This document shows, piece by piece, positions 25,496 to 34,176 of a stretch of DNA of 48,495 nucleotides (within the stretch, counting starts at the first letter, position 1; every line of letters starts with the position of its first letter). Made by a program: the position numbers and the translations under genes. Under the pieces are notes generated by a model, which saw only the letters and a program-made list of their open reading frames with translations, had not been told where the DNA came from and searched no databases. Source of the stretch: Cryptosporangium minutisporangium (GTDB lineage Bacteria > Actinomycetota > Actinomycetes > Mycobacteriales > Cryptosporangiaceae); the NCBI RefSeq assembly GCF_039536245.1, contig NZ_BAAAYN010000002.1, positions 153,942 through 202,436 of the forward strand. The letters are read 5' to 3'.

Positions 25496-26701
25496 ATGCC
25501 CGTCTTCCCTGCACCGGAGCAGCAGCCGGACCAGGGGCGGGCCACCGCGCTTTCCGCGGACCCGACCTTGGCGCCGACGACCGCCGGTCCAGTGCCCCCC
25601 ATCGGCGGGCGGCGTAGCCGGGCCCGGCTACGCCGCCTCGGATGGTCGGACGAATGGGACGCACGGTACCGGATGGCGACGGCAACCGGCAGATGCCCCA
25701 CGACGCCGGATATCCGGGTCGCGGATGGCGACCTTACCCAATACGCGGACCGGATCGGGGACCCCGAACCTCACCGCTCACCAGCCGGGACACGGCACCT
25801 ACTGTTGCCGGACGAACGCCGGGCGCGGTGGCCCCCGTCCGGTGGGCGGGTGGCGCGACGGCTCTCCACCGGATGCGGGCCACTCGTCCCGGCACGCGTC
25901 ACCGACGTCGACGACGACGGCTGTGGCTGCCTGGCGGCGACCGGACCGGTGCGCGCGGTCGCCGAGCCGGGGCTGACGCCGGTCGCGGGCGACTGGGCCG
26001 TCCTGGCCGGAAACGCGCTGGTCGCGGTGCTCCCCCGGACCTCCGTGGTGCGGCGCGGCCGGGGCGCCGACGACGTCTGCGGCGAGGTTCTCGCGGCCAA
26101 CGTCGATCTGGTGCTCGTGGTGCAGACGTTCTCCGCGACGCTCTCGCCGGACCGTACCGAGCGGTTGCTCGCGCTCGCCGCGGCGAGTTCGGCGACGCCG
26201 GTGCTGGTGCTGAGCCAGATCGACCGGGCACCGGACGGCGCGGTGGTCCGCTCCGTCCTGGCCGACCTGGCCGTGCTCGCCGAGAGCTGTCCGGGGACCC
26301 GGGTCGTGGGCGTGAGCACGCTGCCGGACCATCCCGGCGTGGCCGGTCTGCATCGACTACGCGCCCTGCTGCCCGGTTCGACGCCGGCCGCCAGCCTCGC
26401 GAGTCCGGACGGGGCCGCGGGCGCGGCCGCGGTCGTCGGTCCGCCGGGCTGCGGCAAGAGCAGCTTGGTGGACGCGCTGTCCGGCGGGGCACCGCGGGCC
26501 GGCGCCGGCTCCGCGCTGGTGCCGCTGCCCGGCGGTGGAGCGCTGGTCGACACCCCGAGCTGCTCCGCCGACGAGCCGGACTGGCTCGCCGAGCGATATC
26601 TCAGCCGGTTGCGCGCCACGCAGCGGGAACGGTGGCGGGCCGGCCCTCACCCGCGGTCCCAGACCCGTCGTCGCCTCCGCCCGCTGGCCGGTGGAGCCTG
26701 A
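25496..26701 (+). CDS. Divergent RsgA (YjeQ)-like circularly permuted GTPase, key motifs degenerate
   Basis: The 401-aa protein follows the RsgA plan: an N-terminal OB-like part (LGWSDEWDARY; RVTDVDDDGCGCLAATGPVRA), VAGDWAVL, LAANVDLVLVVQTFSATLSPDRTERLLALA, then a P-loop GPPGCGKSS at 315-323 and DTPS at 352-355. RsgA is normally a ribosome-assembly GTPase. Several features are broken: the base-recognition motif reads SQID instead of N/TKxD, the switch I segment with its Thr cluster (normally between P-loop and DTPG) is absent, DTPG is DTPS, and the C-terminal zinc domain is replaced by a short Arg-rich tail. It also has a long low-complexity N-terminus. GTPase activity is doubtful. The ATG at 25496 has GAGGTG 6 nt upstream. 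Confidence 0.7.
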   Translation: MPVFPAPEQQPDQGRATALSADPTLAPTTAGPVPPIGGRRSRARLRRLGWSDEWDARYRMATATGRCPTTPDIRVADGDLTQYADRIGDPEPHRSPAGTRHLLLPDERRARWPPSGGRVARRLSTGCGPLVPARVTDVDDDGCGCLAATGPVRAVAEPGLTPVAGDWAVLAGNALVAVLPRTSVVRRGRGADDVCGEVLAANVDLVLVVQTFSATLSPDRTERLLALAAASSATPVLVLSQIDRAPDGAVVRSVLADLAVLAESCPGTRVVGVSTLPDHPGVAGLHRLRALLPGSTPAASLASPDGAAGAAAVVGPPGCGKSSLVDALSGGAPRAGAGSALVPLPGGGALVDTPSCSADEPDWLAERYLSRLRATQRERWRAGPHPRSQTRRRLRPLAGGA

Positions 26702-26772
26702 GGTACGGGCCGGCAGCGCGGACCCGGATCCGGAACGGTCGCCGGGTTATCACCGGGGATGAACCGGGACGC

Positions 26773-26813
26773 TACAGTCTGGGCCCATGACGACCGGGAT
26801 GGTGGGGCGGTGA
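26773..26813 (+). promoter_or_regulatory. -10 box plus 8-codon upstream ORF coupled to the LytR_C gene
   Basis: TACAGT (26773-26778) is a good -10 box. Eight nt later an ATG (26787) opens a short frame, MTTGMVGR, whose TGA (26811-26813) overlaps the GTG at 26810 that begins the LytR_C protein. This suggests a near-leaderless transcript with translational coupling. Confidence 0.4.
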
Positions 26814-27310
26814 GCCTGGCGCGAGTCAGGGCACTGACAGTAATCGGGGTATTGGCGCTGGTCGCGGTCATCACCGTGGTGTGGGCGATCGTCACCGACG
26901 ACCAGACCGGGAAGTCGGCTCTGGGCTGCGACACCGTGCAGGCGAGCATCCCGGCGCCGAACGCGGTGCAGGTCCGCGTCTACAACGGCACCGACGAGGC
27001 GGGCCTCGCCGACAAGGTGCGGACCGCGCTGGAGAAGCGCGGCTTCAAGGTGATCGACGTCGGCAACGACCCGCAGGGCGAGCCGGTCACGCAGACCGCG
27101 CAGATCCGCTACGGGCCGACCGGAGCCGGTGCGGCGCAGCTGCTCCAGGCGAACCTGCGCGGCAGCGTGATCGTCGACGACGCCCGTGAGGACGCCAGCG
27201 TGGACGTCGTCCTCGGGATCGAGTTCAAGGAACTGACCCCGGACAAGGAGGTCCCGGCCGAGCTCGAGGGCCTGGACCCCCCGCAACCCTCCCAACCCGC
27301 CAACTGTTGA
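26810..27310 (+). CDS. LytR C-terminal domain (Cei-like) membrane protein
   Basis: A 166-aa protein with one N-terminal membrane anchor (VRALTVIGVLALVAVITVVWAIV, about residues 6-28) and an extracytoplasmic LytR_C domain. The domain is seen in VQVRVYNGTDEAGLADKVRTALEKRGFKVIDVGNDP (about 53-88), the usual hallmark V.V.N.T...GLA..v...L..rGF.V...gN. Such domains occur in cell-envelope proteins, and the mycobacterial counterpart (Rv2700, Cei, from memory) supports envelope integrity. It may interact with peptidoglycan or LCP ligases; this is inference. Two cysteines (near residue 40 and at the C-terminus) could form a disulfide. The GTG at 26810 is preferred over the ATG at 26759 because a likely -10 box lies between them. 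It is convergent with suhB. Confidence 0.82.
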   Translation: MSLARVRALTVIGVLALVAVITVVWAIVTDDQTGKSALGCDTVQASIPAPNAVQVRVYNGTDEAGLADKVRTALEKRGFKVIDVGNDPQGEPVTQTAQIRYGPTGAGAAQLLQANLRGSVIVDDAREDASVDVVLGIEFKELTPDKEVPAELEGLDPPQPSQPANC

Positions 27311-27357
27311 GTCTGCACGGCCTGCTGAGGGTCAGAACAGACTGCGCTCGGGGCCGG

Positions 27358-28167
27358 TCAGCGCTGGGGAGTGGCTGCTATCAGGGCGTCGTGTAGGGCT
27401 GCGTGGATCTTGGGGGGTGCGGCCAGCGTCATCGCGTCGCTCGCCGGCTCGCCGCGCAAGCCGGTGACCAGCAGCCCCGCCTCCTCGGCGATCAACCCGC
27501 CGGCGGCCCGGTCCCACGGGCTCAATCCTCGCTCGAAGAACGCGTCCAGCCGCCCCTCGGCCGCTGCGCACAGGTCGAGCGCCGCCGATCCGATCCGGCG
27601 GATGTCCCGGATCTCCGGCAGCAGCCGCAGCAGCACCTCGGCCTGCTCCCGGCGCCGCTGCGCCGCGTAGCCGAACCCGGTGCCGACCAGCGCGCTGCCC
27701 AGCGCGGTCACCGACGAGCCGTGCAGCCGCGTCCCGTCGCGCCAGGCGCCGCCACCGCGCACCGCCGTCCACTCTTCCCCGGTGACGACGTTCCGCACCA
27801 CCCCGGCGACGACCACCCCGTCCACCTCCGCCGCGAGCGACACCGCGTACGCCGGGATGCCGTAGACGAAGTTGACGGTCCCGTCGATCGGGTCGAGCAG
27901 CCACCGCACCGCGTCGGGAGCGGCCTCCTTCCCGACCGGTCGGAACCCACCCTCCTCACCGAGCACCAGGTCGCCGGGGCGCGCCGCGGCCAGCCCCTCC
28001 ACCACCAGCTCCTCGGCCGCCCGGTCGGCCGCGGTGACCGGGTCGGTCGGCGTCGACTTGGTCTCCACCGAGGTGACCGCCGCCGTCCGCTCGTTCCCGA
28101 CCAGGACGGCCGCCCGGCGGACGAGGTCGACGGCGAGATCCTTCAGTTCGGTGGGTGCTACTGCCAT
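27358..28167 (-). CDS. suhB: Inositol monophosphatase family protein
   Basis: Magnesium-dependent phosphatase acting on inositol 1-phosphate or related sugar phosphates, feeding inositol lipids and possibly mycothiol in actinobacteria (269 aa). Metal ligands are visible: E71 (VLGEEGG), D92 and D95 in LLDPIDGTVNF (90-100), and D219 in SPWDRAAGGLIAEEAG. All are intact. The ATG at 28167 follows GAGGAG by 10 nt; the open frame upstream to 28434 is the antisense of the sigma-factor leader. It is divergent from the principal sigma factor, as suhB and sigA are in mycobacteria (Rv2701c and Rv2703, from memory). Confidence 0.92.
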   Translation of the reverse strand: MAVAPTELKDLAVDLVRRAAVLVGNERTAAVTSVETKSTPTDPVTAADRAAEELVVEGLAAARPGDLVLGEEGGFRPVGKEAAPDAVRWLLDPIDGTVNFVYGIPAYAVSLAAEVDGVVVAGVVRNVVTGEEWTAVRGGGAWRDGTRLHGSSVTALGSALVGTGFGYAAQRRREQAEVLLRLLPEIRDIRRIGSAALDLCAAAEGRLDAFFERGLSPWDRAAGGLIAEEAGLLVTGLRGEPASDAMTLAAPPKIHAALHDALIAATPQR

Positions 28168-28414
28168 GTCGGTTGTGCTCCTCGCGTCGAGATCCCCCAG
28201 GCCCACCTTCGCACCCGCCCGCGCGGCGACTGAATCGAGCCGCTGAATCGTTCCGTGCTGGTAGTGCGAATGTTGCTTCGTGGCGGTCGTGGCCAGAACC
28301 CGGGAATGCGACGTACAGTCCAGCAGGCGTCGAGCCTCGCCAGGCCGGGCGACCCCCACCAACCAGACACAACGGATGGATCGATGGTGGGAACCGTCTC
28401 CCCCGACCCGGCGG

Positions 28415-28420
28415 TACAAT
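28415..28420 (+). promoter_or_regulatory. Likely -10 box for the principal sigma factor
   Basis: TACAAT matches the consensus at five of six positions. No good -35 hexamer lies 16-19 bp upstream. Transcription would begin near 28427, giving a leader of about 105 nt before the GTG at 28532. A second weaker candidate, TACAGT, lies at 28314-28319. Apart from these promoters the 364-bp suhB-sigA gap shows no gene. Confidence 0.5.
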
Positions 28421-28531
28421 TCGTTGCCAGCCACCGGGAAGACCCGGAGGAATCTTGGAGATCAGCCCCCCGGTCAGCCCCTGACCGGTGAGGTGTGTGC
28501 CCCGCCGCACCGACACGTGGAAGGTCACTTC

Positions 28532-30040
28532 GTGACAGACGCCGACCGCACCCCTCCGCGGGCCGACATCGTCCGTTCCCTCGTCGACACGCTGACAGCG
28601 CGGGCGGGTGATACCGCCTCCCTCACCTCTGATGAGGTGGCGCGGGTTCTCGGTGGTGCGGGGGTGTCACCAGCTCAAGGCAAGAAGATCCTGCAGGGCC
28701 TGTCGATCGCCGGCGTCACCGTCGTCGTCAACGGCTCGGCGGACCCCCGCCCGACCCGTCGCCGGGTCGCTGCCGCTCGCTCGGCCACCACCCCGGCGTC
28801 GAAGGCGACGACGGCGAAGACCACGCGCGCCGCCGCGGCCCCCACCGCGCCCGCCGAGGCTCCGACCGCTGCCGCGGCCCCCACGCCCCGCCCGACGAAG
28901 CGTGCCGCCGCCAAGAAGACCGCCGCCGGACAGGCCGCACCGGCCGCTGGTGCAGCCCCGGCTGAAGGCGCGCCGACTGCCGGCCCGCCCGCCGAGGGCG
29001 GCCTCGCCGTCGACGAGCCGGTCGTGCTGACGGACGGCGAAGAGGAAGAGTTCGCCTTCGACGAGGAAGAGGAGGAGTCCGAGGCGCTGAAGCAGGCGCG
29101 TAAGGACGCCGAGCTCACCGCGTCGGCCGACTCGGTCCGGGCGTACCTCAAGCAGATCGGTAAGGTCGCGCTGCTCAACGCGGAGGAGGAGGTCGACCTC
29201 GCCAAGCGGATCGAAGCCGGTCTCTACGCCGCCGAGCGCATGCGTCAGGGCGAGGACCGCGGCGAGAAGATGCCGCACCAGCTCCGCCGCGACCTGAACT
29301 GGATCATCCGCGACGGCGAGCGCGCCAAGAACCACCTGCTGGAGGCGAACCTCCGGCTCGTCGTCTCGCTGGCCAAGCGCTACACCGGCCGCGGCATGGC
29401 GTTCCTCGACCTGATCCAGGAAGGCAACCTGGGTCTCATCCGCGCGGTCGAGAAGTTCGACTACACCAAGGGCTACAAGTTCTCCACGTACGCCACCTGG
29501 TGGATCCGGCAGGCGATCACCCGCGCGATGGCCGACCAGGCGCGGACGATCCGTATCCCGGTGCACATGGTCGAGGTCATCAACAAGCTCGGCCGCATCC
29601 AGCGTGAGCTGCTCCAGGACCTGGGCCGCGAGCCCACCCCGGAGGAGCTCGCCAAGGAAATGGACATCACCCCGGAGAAGGTGCTGGAGATCCAGCAGTA
29701 CGCCCGGGAGCCGATCTCGCTCGACCAGACGATCGGCGACGAGGGCGACAGCCAGCTCGGTGACTTCATCGAGGACTCGGAGGCCGTCGTCGCGGTCGAC
29801 GCGGTCAGCTTCACGCTGCTCCAGGACCAGCTGCAGTCCGTGCTGCAGACGCTCTCCGAGCGGGAGGCCGGCGTGGTCCGGCTCCGCTTCGGCCTCGCCG
29901 ACGGCCAGCCGCGGACGCTGGACGAGATCGGCCAGGTCTACGGCGTGACCCGGGAGCGGATCCGCCAGATCGAGTCCAAGACGATGTCGAAGCTGCGTCA
30001 CCCGTCGCGGTCGCAGGTTCTGCGCGACTACCTGGACTGA
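28532..30040 (+). CDS. sigA: Principal RNA polymerase sigma factor (SigA/HrdB, group 1)
   Basis: Housekeeping sigma factor, 502 aa. A region 1.1-like helical start (residues 1-70) is followed by a long Ala/Pro/Thr/Lys linker (about 72-150) and an acidic stretch ([13 protein letters not shown]). Region 1.2 begins at [14 protein letters not shown] (about 198), region 2 runs from about 252 to 347 with the strongly conserved [20 protein letters not shown] and [10 protein letters not shown], region 3 follows, and region 4.2 ends with [21 protein letters not shown]. The GTG at 28532 has GGAAGG 7 nt upstream; the frame runs back to 28280 without support. A strong terminator follows 10 nt after the stop. 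It is the expected partner of RbpA encoded at 3.8-4.2 kb. Confidence 0.96.
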   Translation: MTDADRTPPRADIVRSLVDTLTARAGDTASLTSDEVARVLGGAGVSPAQGKKILQGLSIAGVTVVVNGSADPRPTRRRVAAARSATTPASKATTAKTTRAAAAPTAPAEAPTAAAAPTPRPTKRAAAKKTAAGQAAPAAGAAPAEGAPTAGPPAEGGLAVDEPVVLTDGEEEEFAFDEEEEESEALKQARKDAELTASADSVRAYLKQIGKVALLNAEEEVDLAKRIEAGLYAAERMRQGEDRGEKMPHQLRRDLNWIIRDGERAKNHLLEANLRLVVSLAKRYTGRGMAFLDLIQEGNLGLIRAVEKFDYTKGYKFSTYATWWIRQAITRAMADQARTIRIPVHMVEVINKLGRIQRELLQDLGREPTPEELAKEMDITPEKVLEIQQYAREPISLDQTIGDEGDSQLGDFIEDSEAVVAVDAVSFTLLQDQLQSVLQTLSEREAGVVRLRFGLADGQPRTLDEIGQVYGVTRERIRQIESKTMSKLRHPSRSQVLRDYLD

Positions 30041-30050
30041 GCGTCGTCTC

Positions 30051-30085
30051 CGGCGCCGCCACCCGGTTCCCGGGCGGCGGCGCCG
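30051..30085 (+). terminator. Terminator of the principal sigma factor gene
   Basis: Arms 30051-30066 and 30070-30085 pair over 16 positions with one A-C mismatch around a TTC loop, starting 10 nt after the stop codon. Confidence 0.85.
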
Positions 30086-30610
30086 ATTCGCGTCCGGTGC
30101 TGCCCCGCCGGCGCCGTCGCGCGGCTGTCCCGCCGCACGGCGTCCGCAGAACTACTTTCGGTAATGACGTCGTGCAGCCGCCTGCCGTCCGCGGCCGCGC
30201 CTACCCGGCGCGGGACACCGTTCCCGGTCCGTCCGGCCGGCGCAAAAGCGGGGCAGATCCGCCCGCCGAAGCCCCCAAAGGGCCCTCTCGACGTGTTCCA
30301 ACTTGGTGACCGCGAGATGTCAGAACGTTGTCCGGCGGATCGTTTCGCGGCATATATCCTCGATGTACTCGAAGTGATTTGGCAGGCCCGGATGTCTGTC
30401 CGAGATCCGATCTCCGGAACGCCGTTTCCCGTGGCACTCTGGTGGTGGACCCGCCGATCATCGTGCGCGGTGGGCCCGAGACACCTGGTCACTCGCTGTG
30501 TGATGCGGAACATGGCGGTGGATCAGGAACGTCTCAGCACACTGATGTGTTGGACGATGTGTGAGCGGTAAGCACAACGAACAGCACGGTGAGAGCAGAG
30601 GAGGAGGCCA
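30086..30610. other. Gene-poor interval after sigA, partly A/T-richer than its surroundings
   Basis: About 525 bp. Frames are open on both strands (for example 30164-30571 plus and 30028-30513 minus) but none has a ribosome site, a recognisable family or typical codon usage. The part from about 30290 to 30600 is visibly richer in A and T than the rest of the window. The last bases (30598-30610) hold GAGGAGG, the ribosome site of the next gene. Confidence 0.4.
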
Positions 30611-30805
30611 ATGACCCCGACCCTGACCCCGCCGCCGACCGAGGCGCCGTCAGCTGGCGAGCGTTGCGACCGGTGCGGTGCGGCTGCCAAGGTCCGGGCA
30701 GTTCTGCCCGGCGGCGGCGACCTCGTCTTCTGCGGTCACCATGGTCACAAGTACGCCAAGGACCTCGAGAAGGTGGCAGTTCAAATCCTTCGTTCCGAGG
30801 ACTGA
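30611..30805 (+). CDS. DUF7455 family small zinc-binding protein
   Basis: A 64-aa protein, well started by an ATG with GAGGAGG 3 nt upstream. After a Pro/Thr-rich start it has CDRCGAAAKVRAVLP (about residues 19-33) and LVFCGHHGHKYAKDLEKV (about 38-55). These two half-sites, a CxxC and a CxHHxxK-type knuckle, form the zinc fold of DUF7455 proteins, which commonly follow the principal sigma factor gene in actinobacteria. The function is not known; association with the transcription or translation machinery is possible but unproven. It is monocistronic, with a near-perfect terminator 15 nt after the stop. Confidence 0.88.
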   Translation: MTPTLTPPPTEAPSAGERCDRCGAAAKVRAVLPGGGDLVFCGHHGHKYAKDLEKVAVQILRSED

Positions 30806-30819
30806 GGCCCGAGCGACAA

Positions 30820-30849
30820 AAGCCCCCCAGCCGAAAGGCTGGGGGGCTT
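30820..30849. terminator. Bidirectional terminator between DUF7455 and helicase genes
   Basis: A perfect 13-bp stem (30820-30832 with 30837-30849) is closed by a GAAA tetraloop, with an A run on the left side and TT on the right. It lies between two convergent genes and suits both. Confidence 0.93.
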
Positions 30850-30873
30850 CGTCGTTCTCGGGTGGCCGCGCAC

Positions 30874-32625
30874 CTAAGACCAGGTCTGGATCGTCGCGAT
30901 CCGCTCTTCGAGTTGTTCGATCGTGGCTTGGGCGCTGGGCGGACCACCGCAGAGACGGCGGAGCTCGGCGTGGATCTGGCCGTGCGGCCGGTTCGTGCGG
31001 TGGTGCTGAGCCGCCACCAACGTGTTCAGCTGCTTCCGCAGCATCTGGCGCCGCGCGAAGCTCGACGTCGGCACCGCCTCGGGCTCCGGCACGTCCGGTC
31101 CCCCGGAGGCCTTCTGCGCGGCCGCCGCCCGCCGCTGCGCCGCCACCTGCTCGGCCTGACGCTTCGCCAGCAGCGCCGCGATCTGGTCGGAGTTGAGCAG
31201 ACCGGGCAACCCCAGGTACTCCTCCTCCTCGGCGGTGCCCGGCGCCGCGCCGGTGCCGAACGAGGCACCGTCGTAGATCACCTGGTCGAGGTGCGCCGAC
31301 GCCGAGAGCGCGGTGAACTTCGGCTTGTCGTCGGTGTCCTCGTCCTCGGTGCGGTTCGCGGCCGCGACCAGGTCGTCGTCGAGAAGCTTCTCCCGGTGCG
31401 GCCGGTCGAGCACGTGGTCCCGCTCGACCTCCATCTCCCCGGCGAGCCCCAGCAGCACCGGGACGCTCGGAAGGAACACGGTCGCGGTCTCCCCCGGACG
31501 CCGCGCCCGCACGAACCGCCCGATCGCCTGCGCGAAGTAGAGCGGTGTGCTGGCGCTGGTCGCGTAGACCCCGACCGCGAGCCGCGGGATATCGACGCCC
31601 TCCGACACCATCCGGACCGCGACCATCCACCGGTCCTCCGACGCCGCGAACGCCGCGATCTTGGCGCTCGCGGTGCCATCGTCCGAGAGCACGACGACCG
31701 GCGCCTTACCGGTGATCCGGCGCAGCAGCTCGGCATAGGCCTTGGCGGCCGCGTGGTCGGTCGCGATGACCAGGCCGCCGGCGTCCGCCATGCCGTGCTG
31801 GCGGATGACCGTGAGCCGGGCCTCGGCGGCCCGCAGCACCTGCGGCATCCAGTCGCCCTTGGGATCGAGCGCGGTCCGCCAGGCCTGGCCGGTCTGCTCG
31901 GCCGTCAGCGGCTCTCCCAGCCGGGCGGAGAGCTCCTCACCCGCGCTGGTGCGCCACTTGGCTTCGCCGGAGTATGCGAGGAACAGCACCGGCCGGACGA
32001 CCTGGTCGCGCAGCGCGTCCGCGTAGCCGTAGTTGGAGTCGGACCGGGACCGGGTCAGCCCGTTCCGGTCGCGCTCGTACTGCACGAACGGGATCGGGTT
32101 GGCGTCCGACCGGAACGGCGTACCGGTCAGGGCCAGCCGCCGGGTGGCCGGCTCGAACGCCACCCGGACGCCGTCGCCCCAGGTGCGCGAGTCGCCGGCG
32201 TGGTGGATCTCGTCGAGGATCACCAGGGTCGGGCGGGCGGTGACCCGCCTCCGGTGGATCCCCGGGTAGAGGCCGACCTGCGCATACGTCACGACGATCC
32301 CGTGGAAGTCGGACGACGTGAGCCCGGTCGAGGAGAACGTCGGGTCGAGCTGGATGCCGACCCGGGCCGCTGCCTGCGCCCACTGCGTCTTCAGGTGCTC
32401 GGTCGGCGCGACGACCGTGACCTGGCTGACCGTCCGGTCGGCGAGCAGCTCGGCGGCGATCCGAAGTGCGAACGTCGTCTTTCCGGCTCCCGGGGTCGCG
32501 ACCGCCAGGAAGTCCTGCGGCGAGCGACGGAGGTACTCGACGAGCGCTTTGCGCTGCCAGACGCGGAGCGGCGGAGCGGCTCCCCCGACCGTGCCGGCAC
32601 TTGCACTCACTGGGTTCGCGGTCAA
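30874..32625 (-). CDS. DEAD/DEAH-box superfamily 2 helicase (XPB-like)
   Basis: ATP-dependent nucleic-acid helicase or translocase, 583 aa. Motif I is ATPGAGKT (43-50), motif II DEIHH (138-142), motif III LTGTPFR (about 166-172), and the second RecA domain contains RMVSEGVDIPRLAVGVYAT and motif VI QAIGRFVRARR. The Q-like entry RVWQRKALVEYL lies at 21-32. Domain order and DEIHH resemble XPB/Rad25- and ResIII-type proteins. A C-terminal region of about 170 residues (from about 410) is acidic, then Ala/Gln/Arg-rich and helical. The start appears to be the TTG at 32625, because GGAGGG lies 6 nt upstream; an in-frame GTG at 32610 is the alternative. The cellular role is unknown, possibly DNA repair. 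Confidence 0.9.
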   Translation of the reverse strand: MTANPVSASAGTVGGAAPPLRVWQRKALVEYLRRSPQDFLAVATPGAGKTTFALRIAAELLADRTVSQVTVVAPTEHLKTQWAQAAARVGIQLDPTFSSTGLTSSDFHGIVVTYAQVGLYPGIHRRRVTARPTLVILDEIHHAGDSRTWGDGVRVAFEPATRRLALTGTPFRSDANPIPFVQYERDRNGLTRSRSDSNYGYADALRDQVVRPVLFLAYSGEAKWRTSAGEELSARLGEPLTAEQTGQAWRTALDPKGDWMPQVLRAAEARLTVIRQHGMADAGGLVIATDHAAAKAYAELLRRITGKAPVVVLSDDGTASAKIAAFAASEDRWMVAVRMVSEGVDIPRLAVGVYATSASTPLYFAQAIGRFVRARRPGETATVFLPSVPVLLGLAGEMEVERDHVLDRPHREKLLDDDLVAAANRTEDEDTDDKPKFTALSASAHLDQVIYDGASFGTGAAPGTAEEEEYLGLPGLLNSDQIAALLAKRQAEQVAAQRRAAAAQKASGGPDVPEPEAVPTSSFARRQMLRKQLNTLVAAQHHRTNRPHGQIHAELRRLCGGPPSAQATIEQLEERIATIQTWS

Positions 32626-32865
32626 ACCACACCCTCCACGCCGGTAGCTCCGAACACCAGTGCGCCCCCGGCGGCGACCGCTGCGCGAGGGCTTTACGGA
32701 GCCTACCCGGCGTCGGTGCGGGATGATGGGGAGCGGCTGCGGCTCCCGCAGCGGTGAGTTTTACCGAGCTGGTCCGTCGGTGCCCCGTGCCGTGGCGACA
32801 TGCTGCGACGACACCGGGTCCGGGCGCGGCGCCGGCGCTCCTACCCCGTAGCGTGAACGGTTGAC

Positions 32866-34176
32866 ATGCTCACACTTCCCGCCGGGCGCGTCGCATGGCT
32901 GCGTGCGACGGCATCCCGAGCCGCGCGACGCGCGCTGGGTCCGGCTTTCGGCCCGGTGCGCGCCGCGCTTCGCTCGGTGGCGGCTACTCTCCGGCCCCTG
33001 TGGGTGACGATCTGCACGGTGTGGCAGATCGCGCGTTCGGCCGTGGCGAAGGCGTGGCAGGACCGGATCCTGGGTTTGTCGGCCGAAGCCGCGTTCTGGC
33101 AGCTGCTGTCGGTGCCGCCGCTGATGCTCGCGGTGCTCGGCGTCCTCGGGTACGCCGCACGCTGGACCGGCACCGACCTGGTCAACCGCACGGAGGCGCA
33201 CGCGCTGCGGGTCACGGCGGGGTTGGTGAACCCCTCGGTCCAGCAGGACGTGGTGACGCCGATCGTCGGCGAGCTACTGCGGCACGGGCGCGGCGGGGTG
33301 GCGACGATCAGCATCGCGCTGGCGCTCTGGGCGGGCTCGTCGTCCACCGCGACGTTCGTCAACACGGTCTCGATCGCCTACGGGCAGCGGGAGCTGCGGG
33401 GCGCGGTAGCCAGCCGCCTACTGGCGCTCTGGCTCTACGTCTTCACGCTCGCGACCGCCGTGGTGGCGGTGCCGCTGGTGGTGCTGGGGCCGGACTTCGT
33501 CGTGGCCCGGCTGCCGGACAGCTGGCACTCGGCCGCGGAGGCGGTGATCCGGTGGGGGTACTGGCCGGTGACCGCGGCGATCGTGTTCATGGCGCTCTCG
33601 GCGTTCTACCACTACGCGACGCCGGTTCGGCTGCGCTGGCGGCGGGCGTTTCCGGGCGCCGCGCTCGCGCTGGTGCTCTTCGTCGGCCTGTCGTGGGTCC
33701 TGCGGCTCTACATGGGCCGGCTCGGCGGCGAACTGCTGCTGTTCTCGACGCTCGCGGCGCCGATCGTCGCGCTCCTCTACTTCTACGTGCTGGCGTTCGC
33801 CGTCCTGCTCGGCGCGGAGCTGAACGGCACGCTCGAGGAGTTGCACCCGGCCGGCCGCCGGCCCAGGCACCTGCACCGGATCGCTCGTCTCTGGCGTCGG
33901 CTCCGCGCCGGGGTCCGCGGAGAGACGCTCGACGACCGGGACGAAGATCCCGACCGTGCCGCAGCGGAGCGCGACAGTGCCGGCGGGGCACCGCAGACGT
34001 CCAACACCGCTCCGGAGGTGCCCGACCCGGACCGGGACGACGCCGCCGACCGCCGCCCGGATCCCGCACCGGCGGAGCTGCCCGACCCCGAAGCGAGGCC
34101 GGCTCGGTCAGCGCTTCCGGGTGATCCCGGAAGCGCCGCCGCGCTGGCTCACTCGCCCTTGGGCAGCGACTCGTAG
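32866..34176 (+). CDS. YihY/BrkB-family inner membrane protein
   Basis: A 436-aa protein with about six membrane helices between residues 70 and 325. Family motifs are the GLSAEAAFWQLLSVPPLMLAVLG start (about 69-91), the central GSSSTATFVNTVSIAYG (about 157-173), and FYHYATPVRLRWRRAFPGAALA near 246-267. The hydrophilic C-terminal tail (about 330-436) is Asp/Arg/Pro-rich. Family members have been confused with RNase BN; the role is unclear. The counterpart in M. tuberculosis is, from memory, Rv2707, also next to a DUF3039 gene. The frame runs through a strong hairpin (34111-34136) and overlaps the convergent DUF3039 gene by 28 nt. A TAGCGT box at 32849-32854 would give an almost leaderless transcript. 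Confidence 0.88.
   Translation: MLTLPAGRVAWLRATASRAARRALGPAFGPVRAALRSVAATLRPLWVTICTVWQIARSAVAKAWQDRILGLSAEAAFWQLLSVPPLMLAVLGVLGYAARWTGTDLVNRTEAHALRVTAGLVNPSVQQDVVTPIVGELLRHGRGGVATISIALALWAGSSSTATFVNTVSIAYGQRELRGAVASRLLALWLYVFTLATAVVAVPLVVLGPDFVVARLPDSWHSAAEAVIRWGYWPVTAAIVFMALSAFYHYATPVRLRWRRAFPGAALALVLFVGLSWVLRLYMGRLGGELLLFSTLAAPIVALLYFYVLAFAVLLGAELNGTLEELHPAGRRPRHLHRIARLWRRLRAGVRGETLDDRDEDPDRAAAERDSAGGAPQTSNTAPEVPDPDRDDAADRRPDPAPAELPDPEARPARSALPGDPGSAAALAHSPLGSDS
34111..34136. terminator. Hairpin inside the 3' end of the YihY gene
   Basis: A perfect 11-bp stem (34111-34121 with 34126-34136) closes a TGAT loop. It lies 12 nt beyond the DUF3039 stop on the minus strand, and inside the plus-strand YihY frame. 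It most likely terminates the minus-strand transcript. Confidence 0.75.

Noticed and set aside
28390-28415. Stress-sigma (SigR/SigE-type) promoter before sigA
   Set aside because: GGAAC at 28390-28394 exists but no GTT lies at the required distance, so the TACAAT box is the better call.
30164-30571. 135-aa frame after sigA
   Set aside because: No ribosome site, no recognisable family, Trp/Arg/Cys clusters and unusual codon use; kept only as an interval note.
30820-30849. 6C RNA motif because of the C6 run
   Set aside because: The C run is in the stem of a single hairpin with a GAAA loop, while 6C RNAs have two hairpins with C runs in the loops; it is an ordinary terminator.
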